Shown here piece after piece: positions 23,730 through 31,086 of a stretch of DNA of 31,086 nucleotides. The first letter of the stretch is position 1. The number at the start of each line of letters is the position of its first letter. A program made the translations under genes and the position numbers. The notes under the pieces are model-generated. The model searched no databases. It worked only from the letters and a program-made list of their open reading frames with translations, and was not told the origin of the DNA. Source of the DNA: Bacteroidales bacterium. Lineage in GTDB: Bacteria > Bacteroidota > Bacteroidia > Bacteroidales > VadinHA17. The stretch covers positions 1 to 31,086 of the forward strand of contig JAAZAP010000148.1 of the NCBI GenBank assembly GCA_012514255.1, in the 5' to 3' direction.

Positions 23730-24088
23730 TGAGTGCAGCAGGGGCAAATAAGTTCGGATTCGTCATCAACCGCAGCAGGCTGATAGATTACGACTCCTCT
23801 GACAGGAAGGTGAGGGAGTATATCACGAGCAGGGAGCCCAGTTTCAGGCTTTGTTTTGCCTGCGGCGGGTGTACGGCTGCCTGCACTGCCGGCCAGCATA
23901 CGTCATTCAATCTCAGGCGGATGAATACCTACATAAGAAGGGGTGAGATAGAACCCCTTCGCGAGGAGGTGACCCGCTGCATGTTGTGCGGCAAGTGCCT
24001 GCTTGTCTGTCCCCGCGGGGTCAATACCCGCAATGTGGTGGCTGTGGCTGCAGATGCAATCAGAAAGCTGGAGAGAAATGAACTCTGA
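23726..24088 (+). CDS. Second, short HdrC-like 4Fe-4S protein
   Basis: 120 residues with two 4Fe-4S motifs, C43-FA-C46-GG-C49-TAA-C53 and C85-ML-C88-GK-C91-LLV-C95-P. The first lacks the final proline. This is a small HdrC/QmoC-type ferredoxin likely to bridge the HdrA-like flavoprotein and the membrane subunit encoded next. Two start ATGs lie in tandem (23726, 23729). It overlaps the HdrA-like gene by four bases and the next gene by 11. Confidence 0.85.
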   Translation: MMSAAGANKFGFVINRSRLIDYDSSDRKVREYITSREPSFRLCFACGGCTAACTAGQHTSFNLRRMNTYIRRGEIEPLREEVTRCMLCGKCLLVCPRGVNTRNVVAVAADAIRKLERNEL

Positions 24089-25976
24089 TCTCTTCATCAT
24101 ACCGTTTAACCTTGGGCTGTATTTTATCCTTATATACAGCGTGGTGCGGAGTGTGGCATGGTTCCGCAACCTATCCCGTCCGGATAAACTGCGACTCCAG
24201 AGGGGTTTCTTCGGAAGGCCTTTCATGGACAGTCTGAGGGAGATCTTCATGGAGAGCCTGTTACACCGGAAGATCTTCAGGAAGAATCCTGTGCTTGGGT
24301 ACATGCATATGAGCCTGGCATTCGGCTGGTTCCTGCTGATAGTCTTTGGCACCATCGAAGCCGATTTCTTCAGTGAGAAGCATCTGAACCCGCCGTCGCA
24401 TTCCATCTTCTTCAGGTGGTTCAATCCCGATCACGGAGCGGAGGGATTGGCACGCATCTATAATGTATGGATGGATTTCCTGCTGGCATTTATCCTGTCA
24501 GGGCTGTTACTTGCGGTGATAAAGAGATTCACCCCCCGGCTGATGGGGATAAAGAAGACCACTAAGCATACCTGGACAGACCGGCTTGCACTGACGAGCC
24601 TCTGGCTGATTTTCCCCTCGAGGCTGTTTGCAGAGAGCTTTACCTGCGGAGCGCATGGCAGTGGCAGTTTTCTCACGGGTAACCTGGGCAGTGCCCTGGC
24701 GTCATTCCTTCCTGCGGCAGAGATAGCTCCCTGGTTCTGGTGGCTATACTCCCTCTCACTGGGAGCATTCTTCTTTATGTTGCCTGTTTCCAGGTATTTC
24801 CATATTCCCGTGGAGCTCTTCCTGATCTTTATGCGTAACTCGGGAATTACCACAGGTGACAGACACTCATCATATACCGAGGTGCAGACGCATGCCTGCT
24901 CATCATGCGGGGTGTGCATAAGCGTATGCCAGATGAGCTTTGCTGCAGGCATAAATAATATCCAGTCGGCTTACTTCATTAAAGGACTCAGAAATGACCG
25001 TGACATAGCTGCCATCACAGCAAATTGCCTTATGTGCGGCAGGTGCGAAGAGGTTTGTCCTGTAGGTATTGAGCTGGGACCCATGAGGCTGATAGAGAGA
25101 CGCCAGGGAGAGAGAGAGGACAAAACACTGAGTCTGTCTGAGAGATACTCTGTCATGAGGAAGAGGAGCATTACCGACAGGGTGCCGACGCAGTCATACG
25201 CGTATCTTGTCAGGGAAGAGCCGGATAAGGCAGAGGTACTCTTTTTCGCCGGTTGCATGACTCATCTCACACCTTCGGTTATTGTCGCCATGAAAAAGAT
25301 CATGGACAGTGCCGGGGTGAAGTACAGGTTCATGGACGAGAAGGGGGGTGTCTGCTGTGGCAGGCCGCTTATGCTTGCAGGCAGGGACAGGGAGGCGAGA
25401 GAGCTGATAAATCATAACTCAGATATCATCTGGAAGTCGGGAGCTAAGATTCTGGTGACATCATGTCCTATCTGTTACAAGGTGTTCAGAGAGAGCTATT
25501 ATCTCGAAGCCACGTTGATGCACCACTCCGAGTTTATCAACCTGCTTATTGAGGAGGGTTCGCTACGCCTTGGTTACCTGCACAGGAAGGTTGTATATCA
25601 TGATCCGTGTGAACTTGGACGGGGTTCAGGCATTTATGAGGAGCCACGGGCTGTAATCAGCTATGTGGCCGAGCTGCAGGAGACCTCACAGGAGCGAACC
25701 ATGTCACTATGCTGCGGAGGGAGCCTGGGCAATCTGACCCTTGCATCAGAAAAGAGGGCCATGATTGCAACCGACGCGGCACGCACCCTGACCATTTCAT
25801 CTCCTGATGAGCTCATCACGGCCTGCCCGCTATGCAAGAAAACATTCGTTCAGGCAACAAGAACTAAAGTCAGCGATATATCCGAGCTTGTAGCTGCCGC
25901 CCTGCCTGCACCGACAACAAGAGTAGCCAAAAGAAGAGTTGCAAGGGCAACAATCAGGGCAAACGGTGCCGGTTGA
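24078..25976 (+). CDS. Membrane cytochrome b-like/HdrD-like fusion (HdrED, QmoC or DsrMK type)
   Basis: 632 residues from the ATG at 24078, which has GGAGAG just upstream; an earlier in-frame ATG at 24003 lies inside the previous gene and is rejected. Residues 1-252 hold about five membrane helices of the NarI/HdrE type, with H77 (YMHMSL) and H242 (RYFHIPVEL) as candidate heme ligands. Next come two 4Fe-4S motifs, C274/277/280/284 and C317/320/323/327-P. Two complete CCG domains follow: C393, C426-C427, C463/C466 and C511, C545-C546, C583/C586. So quinone contact, heme, two cubane clusters and two possible non-cubane clusters sit in one chain. It would join the cytoplasmic Hdr-like complex to the menaquinone pool. 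The 3' end carries a basic tail of about 20 residues. Confidence 0.85.
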   Translation: MNSDLFIIPFNLGLYFILIYSVVRSVAWFRNLSRPDKLRLQRGFFGRPFMDSLREIFMESLLHRKIFRKNPVLGYMHMSLAFGWFLLIVFGTIEADFFSEKHLNPPSHSIFFRWFNPDHGAEGLARIYNVWMDFLLAFILSGLLLAVIKRFTPRLMGIKKTTKHTWTDRLALTSLWLIFPSRLFAESFTCGAHGSGSFLTGNLGSALASFLPAAEIAPWFWWLYSLSLGAFFFMLPVSRYFHIPVELFLIFMRNSGITTGDRHSSYTEVQTHACSSCGVCISVCQMSFAAGINNIQSAYFIKGLRNDRDIAAITANCLMCGRCEEVCPVGIELGPMRLIERRQGEREDKTLSLSERYSVMRKRSITDRVPTQSYAYLVREEPDKAEVLFFAGCMTHLTPSVIVAMKKIMDSAGVKYRFMDEKGGVCCGRPLMLAGRDREARELINHNSDIIWKSGAKILVTSCPICYKVFRESYYLEATLMHHSEFINLLIEEGSLRLGYLHRKVVYHDPCELGRGSGIYEEPRAVISYVAELQETSQERTMSLCCGGSLGNLTLASEKRAMIATDAARTLTISSPDELITACPLCKKTFVQATRTKVSDISELVAAALPAPTTRVAKRRVARATIRANGAG

Positions 25977-26115
25977 TAACTTTCTGGCAGTCATAATCAT
26001 TTGATAATAGGGTATATTAAAAATAAAAAAAATGCATTTACTTTGAGGCCGCAAATTCCGGATGAACTCTGGAATGGTTTTTGAGGTTTTGGAATTGGAA
26101 ACTATTAGTGGGAGT

Positions 26116-26670
26116 ATGAAAAGAGTTTTTTATGATTTTGCTGTTTTAGCTCTTGCAGCTGTTATTGGTTTTACATCGTGCGGTAATGATGGAGGTAACA
26201 GGGGAGCGGATGAGAAAGGTATAACCGGTAACGTTGACAGCCGGGAGGAAGGCGTTGTGTTGCGTATTGCTGATGCAGGGCTCATTCAGGTGGATGACAA
26301 CCCTGGGTATAACACTGCCGAATGGCTCTTCACGGTTGACAAGCCCGGACGCTATGAAGTATGGCTTTCCACACTGACAATTGATACCACAAGCCTTCAT
26401 TTCAATGATAATGTGATTATCACTGCCGGTGAGACCAGACTGGCAAAGAAGCCCATAGGTGACGAGATAGTGACTGATGACCAGAGCGTAAAGAAACCCT
26501 GGTTCAGGGCTGATGCGCATATGGGATCAATTTTCTTTGCCAACCCCGGCGAGTATCCGGTACAGGTTATCAGTGACAGGGTGGAGCCTTATCCGTCTGA
26601 TGTGTCACAGCTAAGCATGGAAGAACATACCCTGATTGCTTCAGTGATACTTAAGCCAACAGTTAACTGA
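26116..26670 (+). CDS. Putative lipoprotein of unknown function
   Basis: 184 residues from the ATG at 26116, chosen because it begins a signal peptide (MKRVFYDFAVLALAAVIGFTSC, Cys22); an upstream in-frame ATG at 26062 does not. The mature part has the look of a beta-sandwich binding module: AEWLFTVDKPGRYEVWLSTLTID, then NVIITAGETRLAKKP, FRADAHMGSIFFANPGEYPVQVI. The PGRYEVWL segment recalls ligand-binding modules next to fucosidase-like domains, but I cannot name a family. It sits alone between the Hdr-like operon and convergent purL. A weak TTACTTTG box at 26038-26045 may be its promoter. Confidence 0.65.
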   Translation: MKRVFYDFAVLALAAVIGFTSCGNDGGNRGADEKGITGNVDSREEGVVLRIADAGLIQVDDNPGYNTAEWLFTVDKPGRYEVWLSTLTIDTTSLHFNDNVIITAGETRLAKKPIGDEIVTDDQSVKKPWFRADAHMGSIFFANPGEYPVQVISDRVEPYPSDVSQLSMEEHTLIASVILKPTVN

Positions 26671-26687
26671 GTATCAGGCGGGCCGGG

Positions 26688-29600
26688 CTAATGTGCCTGA
26701 CGGATCCTTTTTTCGATCCATTTTCTTGCATTTACGAACGCTTTCATCCATGGCGTAACATCGTCATTGTGTCTGTCAGCAGGGTAGTGAGCGCATTGCC
26801 AGGGGAGGAATGCTCTTTCCAGGTGGGGCATCATGGCAAGATGCCTGCCGTCGGCCGAACAGATACCTGCAACATCATACATTGAACCGTTGGGATTAGC
26901 AGGGTAGCTGCTCATGCTGTATTTCATGACAATGTTGTATTTCTCCTCCGTGTAGGGCAGGATGAACCGGCCTTCGCCATGGGCAACCCATATTCCCAGT
27001 TCCATACCACCTAGCCCGTTGAGCATGACGGATTGGCCATCAGTGATCTTCACTCCCAAAAAATTTGATTCAAACTTTTGTGAGGCGTTGTGCTCCAGGC
27101 GTGGCATCTGGTCGTGTTCAGGCACTATCAGTCCCAGTTCGGCCATTAACTGGCAGCCATTGCATACACCAAGAGAGAGGGTGTCATTCCTCTTATAGAA
27201 CCTGTCAAGTGCTTCCCTTGCTTTTTTATTGTACCTGAACGCTCCGGCCCAGCCCTTTGCTGATCCCAGAACGTCAGAGTTGGAGAAACCTCCCACGAAG
27301 ACTACCATGTTAAGGTCTTCAAGTGTTTCCCTGCCTGAGATAAGGTCGGTCATATGGACATCCTTTACATCGAATCCGGCCAGCCACAGGGCATATGCCA
27401 TCTCGCGGTCGCCGTTCACGCCTTTCTCCCTTATTATTGCCGCCCTCATCCCGGTCTTCTTCTTCCGGTCAGGTGTGATGCCCAGAGGCCTGAAGGTGCC
27501 GTTGAAGTCCTTCATCTTGAAGTGTAGGGCTTTCCTTCCATGGTTCTCATATCTCTCTTTTGCCAGCACCGGCCCGCACTGCCGGCGGTCAAGCAGGTAT
27601 GAACTCCTGTACCACAATGATCTGCAGCTGTCTATGTTGAATTCATGATGTGCCTCACCGTTGGCCACGAACAGTATCCTTTCACTCACCGGGTGTCCAA
27701 TGGGAACGAACCGTATCCCTCTATCAAAGAGGAACTCTTCTGTCTCACTCTCATTCTCCACCTGTATGATCACGCCGGGATTCTGGCTGAAAAGCAGCTT
27801 CACGGTGTCGTTCTCGCCGATTTCGGAAAGGTTCAGGGCCATTCCTCCCTCGCTGTTCGCGAAGCACATCTCCAGCAGGGTAACTATCATGCCCCCTGCA
27901 GAGATATCATGTCCTGCAATTATCTTTCCTTCCTTTATGAGCAGCTGCAGCGTCTCGAAGGCAGCTGCGAACTGTTCCGGATCAGCCACCCCCGGGGTAC
28001 TGTCGCCCAGTGTGCCAAGTGTCTGGCAGAAGGCAGAGCCTCCCAGCTCATGTCTCATGCCGCTCATGTCTATCCATATGAGTGCAGTGGAGGAGTCGTT
28101 CCTTATCACCGGACTGACAATGCTTCTCACATCCTCAACACCGGCAGCGGCAGAAATAATTACTGTACCGGGTGAATAGACCGTGCCGTCAGGGTATTTC
28201 TGGGTCATTGACAGGCTGTCCTTGCCGGTGGGGATATTTATTCCAAGTGCTACGGCAAAGTCGCTCGCGGCCTGTACGGCATCGTAGAGTCGTGCATCCT
28301 CGCCGGGGTTCTTGCATGGCCACATCCAGTTGGCTGAGAGCGAGACGCTTCTCAGTCCGTCAGGGAGGGGAGCCCACACAATGTTGGTAAGCGCTTCGGC
28401 TATTGAGAGTACTGATCCGGCGGCGGCACTGACGAGGCCTGCCGCAGGGGCGTGGCCCAGTGCGGTGGCCATGCCGTTCAGGCCGCGGTAATCGAGTGTG
28501 ATGGCACCCAGGTTGTTAAGTGGCAGTTGCAGCTCACCGGCGCACTGTTGCATGGCTATTCTGCCGGTGACCGAGCGATCGACCTTGTTCGTCAGCCAGT
28601 CTTTGCATGCCACCTCCTCAAGCTGCAGGACAGCATCGAGGTACCTGGCAGGGTCAGAAGGGTCATAAGTGACCGGTACAGCAGGGCTCGCCATGGTGGT
28701 GTCATTCATGATTGTGCGCGGGGGCTTGCCAAAAAAGTCGCTCAGCTGCAGGTCAATGGGTTTATCTCCCGTTACGGAGTTGCAGAATGTGAACTGATTA
28801 TCACCGGTTACCTCACCGATGATGTATATGGGAGCCCGTTCTCGGTGTGCCACCGCGGTCAGGGTCTCAACGTCAGCTTTGCGGATGACCAGTCCCATCC
28901 GTTCCTGCGACTCATTGCCGATGATTTCCCGGGCCGAGAGGGTAGGATCACCCACCGGCAGTTTGCTGATATCTATCTTTCCCCCGGTCTCTTCCACCAG
29001 TTCGGAGAGGCAGTTGAGGTGGCCGCCGGCACCGTGGTCATGAAGTGATACCACAGGGTTATGGTCACTCTCGGCCATGGCCCTGAGGGCATTATAGACT
29101 CTCTTCTGCATCTCGGGGTTGGCGCGCTGTACGGCATTCAACTCTATGGCGCTGTCATAGGCGCCCGTATCTACAGAAGAGACCGCACCACCTCCCATGC
29201 CAATACGGTAATTATCGCCGCCGAGGAGAACAATCAGATCTCCCTTTTCGGGTGTGTCCTTGTTGCTGTCAGCTTTCTTTCCGAGGCCGATGCCTCCGGC
29301 AAGCATTATCACCTTGTCAAAGCCGTAGTGCTTCAGTTCAGTGAAATGTTCGAAGGTCAGCACAGAACCACAGATCAGTGGCTGGCCAAACTTGTTCCCG
29401 AAGTCGCTTGCACCGTTGGAGGCCTTGATCAGTATCTCTTCCGGGGTCTGGTAGAGCCATTTCCGAGGCTCCGTGAATCCTTCCCATTCCCTCGGGCCGT
29501 CAGGCCTGGGATATGAGGTCATGTATACTGCAGTGCCGGCAATTGGGAGGGATCCCTTGCCGCCTGCTATGCGGTCACGTATCTCTCCGCCGGTACCGGT

Positions 29601-30398
29601 GGAGGCGCCGTTGAAGGGTTCAACAGTGGTGGGGAAGTTATGGGTTTCGGCCTTCAGTGTAAGCACGGATTGAAAGTATCTGACACCGAACCAGTCAGGT
29701 TTGTCCTGTGTTGCCGGAGCAAACTGTTCTGCCACGGGGCCGTCGAGGAAAGCACAGTTGTCCCTGTATGCAGAGACAACATGATTCGGATTTTCCTTTG
29801 TGGTTCGTCTGATCAGCCCGAAGAGGGAGTTGTCGCGTTCGTGGCCGTCAATAATGAAAGTGCCGTTGAAGATCTTATGGCGGCAGTGTTCGGAGTTGAC
29901 CTGTGAGAATCCGAACACTTCGCCGTCAGTGAGTTTTCTTCCCAGGGTACGGCTGAGGTTCTCAAGGTACTCTATCTCCTCAGGACTCAGGGCCAATCCT
30001 TCCCGGGCGTTGTAGGCAGCTATGTCATCTATTTCCCTGACAGGCTCGGGTTCACGGTGTATTGTGAATATCTCCTGGTCGAGGCCGTGGTATACTCTCT
30101 GGAGCATGGGATCATGATCCGGATTCTCGACGGCAGCGGGAAAGAACTCTTCTATCCGTGATATGCCCGTCACAGCCATATTCTGTGTCATCTCCACGGC
30201 GTTGGTGCTCCAGGGGGTGATCATCTCCCGGCGGGGACCGATGAATGTTCCGCTGACAGTATAATCCGGCACAAGGGTGGCATTCCCGAAGAGCCAGGAG
30301 AGCCTGTCAGTCTCATCCGCTGAGAGTTGTCCGGAGACCTCGGCAGCAATAATGCTTCCCGCAGAGGTACTGAAAAAGAGTATCTTTTGATTGTCCAT
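26688..30398 (-). CDS. purL: Phosphoribosylformylglycinamidine synthase, single-chain PurL
   Basis: 1236 residues. This enzyme converts FGAR, glutamine and ATP to FGAM in purine synthesis. It is the large single-chain form of Bacteroidota and Gammaproteobacteria, combining PurS-like N-terminus, two AIRS-type synthetase halves and a class I glutaminase. Clear blocks are FGFSQVNSEHCRHKIFNG, LKAETHNFPTTVEPFNGA, STGTGGEIRDR, and GGGAVSSVDTG. The glutaminase starts near residue 980. Its triad is Cys1079 in GVCNGCQ, with H1192 and E1194 in MPHLER. It is a single gene, ending 17 bases from the convergent lipoprotein. Confidence 0.98.
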   Translation of the reverse strand: MDNQKILFFSTSAGSIIAAEVSGQLSADETDRLSWLFGNATLVPDYTVSGTFIGPRREMITPWSTNAVEMTQNMAVTGISRIEEFFPAAVENPDHDPMLQRVYHGLDQEIFTIHREPEPVREIDDIAAYNAREGLALSPEEIEYLENLSRTLGRKLTDGEVFGFSQVNSEHCRHKIFNGTFIIDGHERDNSLFGLIRRTTKENPNHVVSAYRDNCAFLDGPVAEQFAPATQDKPDWFGVRYFQSVLTLKAETHNFPTTVEPFNGASTGTGGEIRDRIAGGKGSLPIAGTAVYMTSYPRPDGPREWEGFTEPRKWLYQTPEEILIKASNGASDFGNKFGQPLICGSVLTFEHFTELKHYGFDKVIMLAGGIGLGKKADSNKDTPEKGDLIVLLGGDNYRIGMGGGAVSSVDTGAYDSAIELNAVQRANPEMQKRVYNALRAMAESDHNPVVSLHDHGAGGHLNCLSELVEETGGKIDISKLPVGDPTLSAREIIGNESQERMGLVIRKADVETLTAVAHRERAPIYIIGEVTGDNQFTFCNSVTGDKPIDLQLSDFFGKPPRTIMNDTTMASPAVPVTYDPSDPARYLDAVLQLEEVACKDWLTNKVDRSVTGRIAMQQCAGELQLPLNNLGAITLDYRGLNGMATALGHAPAAGLVSAAAGSVLSIAEALTNIVWAPLPDGLRSVSLSANWMWPCKNPGEDARLYDAVQAASDFAVALGINIPTGKDSLSMTQKYPDGTVYSPGTVIISAAAGVEDVRSIVSPVIRNDSSTALIWIDMSGMRHELGGSAFCQTLGTLGDSTPGVADPEQFAAAFETLQLLIKEGKIIAGHDISAGGMIVTLLEMCFANSEGGMALNLSEIGENDTVKLLFSQNPGVIIQVENESETEEFLFDRGIRFVPIGHPVSERILFVANGEAHHEFNIDSCRSLWYRSSYLLDRRQCGPVLAKERYENHGRKALHFKMKDFNGTFRPLGITPDRKKKTGMRAAIIREKGVNGDREMAYALWLAGFDVKDVHMTDLISGRETLEDLNMVVFVGGFSNSDVLGSAKGWAGAFRYNKKAREALDRFYKRNDTLSLGVCNGCQLMAELGLIVPEHDQMPRLEHNASQKFESNFLGVKITDGQSVMLNGLGGMELGIWVAHGEGRFILPYTEEKYNIVMKYSMSSYPANPNGSMYDVAGICSADGRHLAMMPHLERAFLPWQCAHYPADRHNDDVTPWMKAFVNARKWIEKRIRQAH

Positions 30399-30442
30399 GA
30401 CAATAAAAATGCTATGAAATGAAGAGCAGGATGCTCACGGTC

Positions 30443-30450
30443 CAAAGATA
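30443..30450 (-). promoter_or_regulatory. Candidate -7 box for purL
   Basis: The minus strand reads TATCTTTG, a match to TAnnTTTG, 44 bases upstream of the purL ATG in the 82-base gap to the photolyase gene. No riboswitch-like structure was noted in the short leader. Confidence 0.5.
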
Positions 30451-30480
30451 AATAAATTGGGATTTCCCGTGGAAAAACTT

Positions 30481-31086
30481 TCAGATGCTACGGCCGAGGC
30501 CTGAAGAATAGGTTTTCAGCGCACGCTTACGTGCCATGGCATGGTCAACCACGGGTTGGGGATAGGAGGGGGTTTCAAGCTCGTGCACCCACCTGCGCAC
30601 ATACCCGAGCCCGGGATCAAACTTACGTGTCTGTTCAGCAGGATTGAACACCCTGAAGTAGGGTGCCGCATCACATCCTGTACCTGCGGCCCATTGCCAG
30701 TTGCCGTTATTTGATGAGAGCTCGTAATCGAGGAGTTTGCCGGCGAAGTATGCCTCCCCCCAGCGCCAGTCGATGAGCAGATGTTTGGTCAGGAAGCTGG
30801 CAGTGATCATCCGCACCCTGTTGTGCATGAATCCTGTGGCATTGAGTTCACGCATGCCTGCATCCACGATGGTGTACCCGGTCATGCCGTCGCACCATCG
30901 GGCGAACTCCTCCTCGTTATTGCGCCACTGTATGGCGTCATACTTCGGTCTGAAGGATGTATCCGTGACATGCGGGAAGTGCCACAGGATGCTCATAAAA
31001 AACTCTCTCCATATCAGCTCGTTGAGCCACGTCTCATTGAGGTCCAGAGCGGTCCTGACCAGGCTTCGGATGCTGACCGTTCCGAA
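30481..31086 (-). CDS. phrB: Deoxyribodipyrimidine photolyase, C-terminal part (5' end outside window)
   Basis: The frame is open to the window edge, so the N-terminus lies beyond 31086; about 201 residues are visible. They form the FAD-binding domain of class I photolyases: [53 protein letters not shown], and the hallmark [12 protein letters not shown] followed by [12 protein letters not shown]. The NNGNWQW Asn and Trp are the positions that contact FAD and relay electrons. It repairs UV-induced cyclobutane dimers with light; a cryptochrome role cannot be excluded without the antenna domain. It reads in the same direction as purL, 82 bases upstream. Confidence 0.93.
   Translation of the reverse strand, partial: FGTVSIRSLVRTALDLNETWLNELIWREFFMSILWHFPHVTDTSFRPKYDAIQWRNNEEEFARWCDGMTGYTIVDAGMRELNATGFMHNRVRMITASFLTKHLLIDWRWGEAYFAGKLLDYELSSNNGNWQWAAGTGCDAAPYFRVFNPAEQTRKFDPGLGYVRRWVHELETPSYPQPVVDHAMARKRALKTYSSGLGRSI

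Noticed and set aside
20892..25976. Methanogen-type heterodisulfide reductase with electron bifurcation
   Set aside because: The HdrA-like protein lacks the ferredoxin domains, one HdrB cluster motif is broken, and no hydrogenase or formate dehydrogenase adjoins it.
28452..29048. Plus-strand open frame of 198 codons inside purL
   Set aside because: It is fully antisense to purL, whose frame and motifs are unmistakable; no independent domain or start context.

Overview
The window looks like a chromosomal segment of a Bacteroidota bacterium, most likely in or near the order Bacteroidales. The evidence is a SusC/SusD outer-membrane pair, many lipoproteins and secreted proteins ending their signals in A-Q or S-C, candidate TAnnTTTG -7 promoter boxes, and a single-chain PurL of 1236 residues. 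No phage, IS element, integrase or CRISPR array was seen. Coding density is high and every gene reads without a frameshift.

Left part (1-8324). A partial nitroreductase is followed by a cysteine-rich DUF3795 protein and a lipoprotein with a C-terminal TlpA-like thioredoxin domain, one base apart. Next come a DUF2200 protein and a nest of repeated terminator-like hairpins (2626-2881) beside a tRNA-Pro(TGG) on the minus strand. An exported glutathione peroxidase and a dihydroorotate-dehydrogenase-like flavoprotein follow; the second lacks the usual catalytic residue. A TetR regulator is divergent from a secreted M1 metallopeptidase, which is paired with a six-helix membrane protein.

Middle part (8599-20657). 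A SusC/SusD pair is bracketed by two homologous secreted BNR/sortilin-type beta-propeller proteins, then a PepSY membrane protein and a convergent GH172 (DUF2961) lipoprotein. This resembles a nutrient-uptake locus, but the propellers replace the usual set of glycoside hydrolases, so the substrate is open (glycan, glycoprotein or peptide).

Right part (20741-31086). Three exact 20-bp tandem repeats precede a tightly overlapped five-gene operon related to heterodisulfide reductase and Qmo: HdrC-like, HdrB-like, a minimal HdrA-like flavoprotein, a second small HdrC-like ferredoxin, and a membrane cytochrome-b/HdrD-like fusion. Together they would form a cytoplasmic flavin/Fe-S module connected to the membrane quinone pool. 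The N-terminal cysteine motif of the HdrB-like subunit is degenerate while its C-terminal one is intact. No hydrogenase, formate dehydrogenase or methanogenesis gene lies nearby, so the redox partner is unknown. This is the strongest candidate for an under-described system here. A small lipoprotein of unknown function, PurL and a partial photolyase close the window.
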